The position numbers were made by a program, and so were the translations under genes. Shown in pieces: positions 7,094 to 8,326 of a stretch of DNA of 8,326 nucleotides. The stretch lies in the NCBI GenBank assembly GCA_963650915.1, contig CAVJMJ010000037.1, positions 1 to 8,326 on the forward strand. Reading direction: 5' to 3'. The number at the start of each line of letters is the position of its first letter. Position 1 is the first letter of the stretch. The notes under the pieces are model-generated. The model was given only the letters and a program-made list of their open reading frames with translations. It was not told the origin of the DNA and searched no databases. The DNA comes from UBA4636 sp963650915. Lineage in GTDB: Bacteria > Bacillota > Clostridia > Christensenellales > Borkfalkiaceae.

Positions 7094-7128
7094 AATATTC
7101 GATTTACGTTACTATCTCTCCGCCAATC

Positions 7129-7174
7129 AAAACCTAAATCGAATACGAAAGTGTTCGGTTTAGGTTTTTCTTTT
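7129..7174 (+). terminator. Strong intrinsic terminator of the defence operon
   Basis: Bases 7129-7146 pair with 7151-7168 over 18 positions (two of them G-U) around a GAAA tetraloop (7147-7150). The 3' arm ends in a T run, TTTTTCTTTT (7165-7174). It begins 36 bases after the stop of the last gene and is the only good plus-strand terminator seen after the promoter at 1134, which supports a single transcript of about 6 kb. Confidence 0.85.
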
Positions 7175-7298
7175 GCAAAAATTCAGGTTTTATCTGCGTT
7201 TTTCGGTTGTCGGCGTGCCGTCGTTCCGGTCTTTTAGGGGTTCGTATAGGGGTGTTCATATCGCTTTAGCCATATCTAAAACAGGCTATTACAAAACA

Positions 7299-7334
7299 AA
7301 AACCCTCTTCGTTTTTTTTGCACGTTTGGGTTTT
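7299..7334 (-). terminator. Weak terminator candidate after the sigma-like gene
   Basis: On the minus strand AAAACCC (7334-7328) pairs with GGGTTTT (7305-7299) around a 22-base A-rich loop, then U-rich bases follow. It lies about 30 bases beyond the sigma-like gene's stop, the right place for its terminator, but seven pairs with a large loop is weak. The rest of 7175-7364 holds no gene that I can support. Confidence 0.3.
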
Positions 7335-7364
7335 GGATATACATATTCGGTTGTAACGACGATT

Positions 7365-7985
7365 TTATCCGTAAATCTCCATATATCTTTGGCGCATTTT
7401 GATGAAGTATTCAAACACGGTAGATTGCGTGCGAGATAAAACTCTGCCTATTTCGGGGTAACTTAAGCCGTTTTGGCGGCACTCCAAAGCAATACGCATA
7501 TTCTCGGTCAAATTCAGGCTTGAAACGATTTTTTCGTATAAAGTATAGTCTTGTGTGACTTCTTCTTTTATTTCGTATGACGGCTCACTTACGGACGTTA
7601 AAACATCAAGGCTTACCGAGCGATAATAATCTCTCGTTTTCAGATTTATCAACTTCATCATTCTACGTATACAGGCAATCTCGATTGTAATCGGTTTGCC
7701 TTTTTTGCTGTAACCTATAATGTCGCTCAAGTGTTTTCCGTAATTTTCACAAAGAAACAACGCGCCTTCCTGTACTAAATCGTAAGAATCGCTGAGCATA
7801 TAGCCCAACTCGTTTTTGTGCTTAATATCGGCATATAAATCGGCATACATTTTTTGCATACGACTTCCCTGATAACCTATCTGGAAACGCAATTCCATAA
7901 AGGCAATAAGTTCTGCCATTTCAAGCACATTGTTTTGTGAGATTTCTTCTTTCATAACGCTGAAATCTAATATTTTTCTTTTCAT
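7365..7985 (-). CDS. Sigma-70-like regulator of a mobile element
   Basis: The 206-residue protein resembles the small sigma-70-family proteins carried by Clostridia mobile elements. Residues 66-86 (DSYDLVQEGALFLCENYGKHL) match the helix of sigma region 2 that contacts core RNA polymerase and the -10 element. Residues 158-202 (LNLTENMRIALECRQNGLSY, then PEIGRVLSRTQSTVFEYF) match the region 4 helix-turn-helix that reads the -35 element. It would direct polymerase to a few promoters, probably of the element itself. The start is fixed by GGAGGT (7994-7999) 8 bases ahead of the ATG. The gene faces the defence operon and the two end toward each other with the terminator at 7129-7174 between. Which promoters it serves is unknown, and a plain DNA-binding regulator remains possible. 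Confidence 0.7.
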   Translation of the reverse strand: MKRKILDFSVMKEEISQNNVLEMAELIAFMELRFQIGYQGSRMQKMYADLYADIKHKNELGYMLSDSYDLVQEGALFLCENYGKHLSDIIGYSKKGKPITIEIACIRRMMKLINLKTRDYYRSVSLDVLTSVSEPSYEIKEEVTQDYTLYEKIVSSLNLTENMRIALECRQNGLSYPEIGRVLSRTQSTVFEYFIKMRQRYMEIYG

Positions 7986-7999
7986 TTGGATTTACCTCC

Positions 8000-8026
8000 G
8001 ATTTTTTTCGCCTTTCGGCAAAAACG
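8000..8026 (-). promoter_or_regulatory. Leader hairpin next to the ribosome binding site of the sigma-like gene
   Basis: On the minus strand a T-rich arm and GCC (8019-8017) pair with GGC (8012-8010) and an A-rich arm around a GAAA tetraloop, with one bulged base. The outer CCG can pair with the CGG that begins the GGAGG ribosome binding site. This could lower or condition translation, or be a small attenuator. The stem is mostly A-U, so the effect is uncertain. Confidence 0.35.
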
Positions 8027-8058
8027 GGGGTAGCACCGAGAAAAGATAGGAGTATTTT

Positions 8059-8086
8059 TATTTATTGTCGCTTTCACGGAAGTCAA
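8059..8086 (-). promoter_or_regulatory. Promoter candidate of the sigma-like gene
   Basis: On the minus strand TTGACT (8086-8081) is followed after 16 bases by TAAATA (8064-8059). The leader would be about 65 bases and would contain the hairpin at 8000-8026. The -35 box is good and the -10 box is fair. Confidence 0.5.
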
Positions 8087-8121
8087 CGAACAGCACAAAA
8101 ATTGTTGCGTAAATGTAAAAA

Positions 8122-8152
8122 GAGGTTACGCGTCAATTTGCCGCATAACCTC
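8122..8152 (-). terminator. Terminator-like hairpin in the right flank
   Basis: GAGGTTACGCG (8122-8132) pairs with CGCATAACCTC (8142-8152) in ten of eleven positions around a 9-base loop. Read on the minus strand it is followed by TTTTT, so it probably ends a minus-strand transcript coming from beyond the right edge. Runs of A and T on both sides give it some bidirectional character. Confidence 0.5.
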
Positions 8153-8326
8153 AAAAACGAGCAGAATTCAATATAAATTTAATTTTAATACTTAAAGGTT
8201 TCCCGTAACAATTTTTTGCCGTTGACTTGCGATTTTCACTGTGCTACAACCCTTGGCGACGAAAGGCAATAAATCGGAGAATCATATAGTGTCATATAAA
8301 GAGTGTCCATAAAAAGAAATAGCAAC
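8153..8326. other. Gene-free right edge with a short direct repeat
   Basis: I see no gene in this A/T-rich stretch. Near the edge AGTGTCATATAAA (8288-8300) is repeated as AGTGTCCATAAAA (8302-8314), one 14-base step apart. Such close repeats can be binding sites of an integrase, excisionase or repressor. An end or control region of the mobile element is plausible but unproven. Confidence 0.3.

Noticed and set aside
7173..7439. 88-residue plus-strand open frame after the operon
   Set aside because: It starts in the T run of the terminator and overlaps the end of the sigma-like gene in the opposite direction; no ribosome binding site or known family.
1..8326. CRISPR array, tRNA or rRNA genes, insertion sequence
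   Set aside because: No regularly spaced repeats, no tRNA- or rRNA-like sequence and no transposase were seen on either strand.

Overview
The window looks like an accessory island from a low-GC Firmicute, most likely a gut-type Clostridia lineage. The A/T-rich coding style, the strong GGAGG-type ribosome binding sites and the families present all point that way. Taxonomy is inferred from style and families only; nothing here names a species.

Left part (1-1189). On the minus strand lies the 5' part of a rolling-circle-type replication initiator (Rep). It runs off the left edge and is split by a one-base deletion. Behind its start (436-1189) is a 754-base stretch without a convincing gene. It is full of inverted repeats: hairpins that could belong to a Rep origin (479-495, 578-608, 621-694), and a minus-strand block at about 763-1077 made of two nested palindromes followed by a good intrinsic terminator. 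That block is either a repeated palindromic element or an unannotated structured RNA.

Centre (1134-7174). A clear promoter (TTGCTA, 17-base spacer, TATAAT) starts five tightly packed plus-strand genes, which end at an 18-bp GAAA-capped terminator. The order is: (1) an N6-adenine methyltransferase of the Dam/DpnM type with an extra N-terminal helix-turn-helix; (2) a PD-(D/E)XK nuclease-like protein with a C-terminal DUF5655 domain; (3) a DpnII-family GATC endonuclease; (4) a second DNA methyltransferase, not of the DpnA type; (5) a 756-residue protein with a cold-shock-like N-terminus, a domain I do not recognise, a P-loop ATPase and a C-terminal HEPN-like domain with an R-x4-H motif. Genes 1 and 3 form a standard GATC restriction-modification pair. 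Gene 2 sits inside that pair. Genes 4 and 5 add a second modification activity and a likely nucleic-acid-sensing, RNA-cutting abortive-infection protein. I read the whole as a layered defence cassette; the combination is the most interesting thing here.

Right part (7175-8326). A sigma-70-like regulator typical of Clostridia mobile elements lies on the minus strand, with its own promoter and a hairpin leader. Beyond it is gene-free sequence with a minus-strand terminator-like hairpin and a short tandem direct repeat at the right edge. With Rep on one side and the sigma-like gene on the other, the defence genes look like cargo of an integrative or plasmid-like element.
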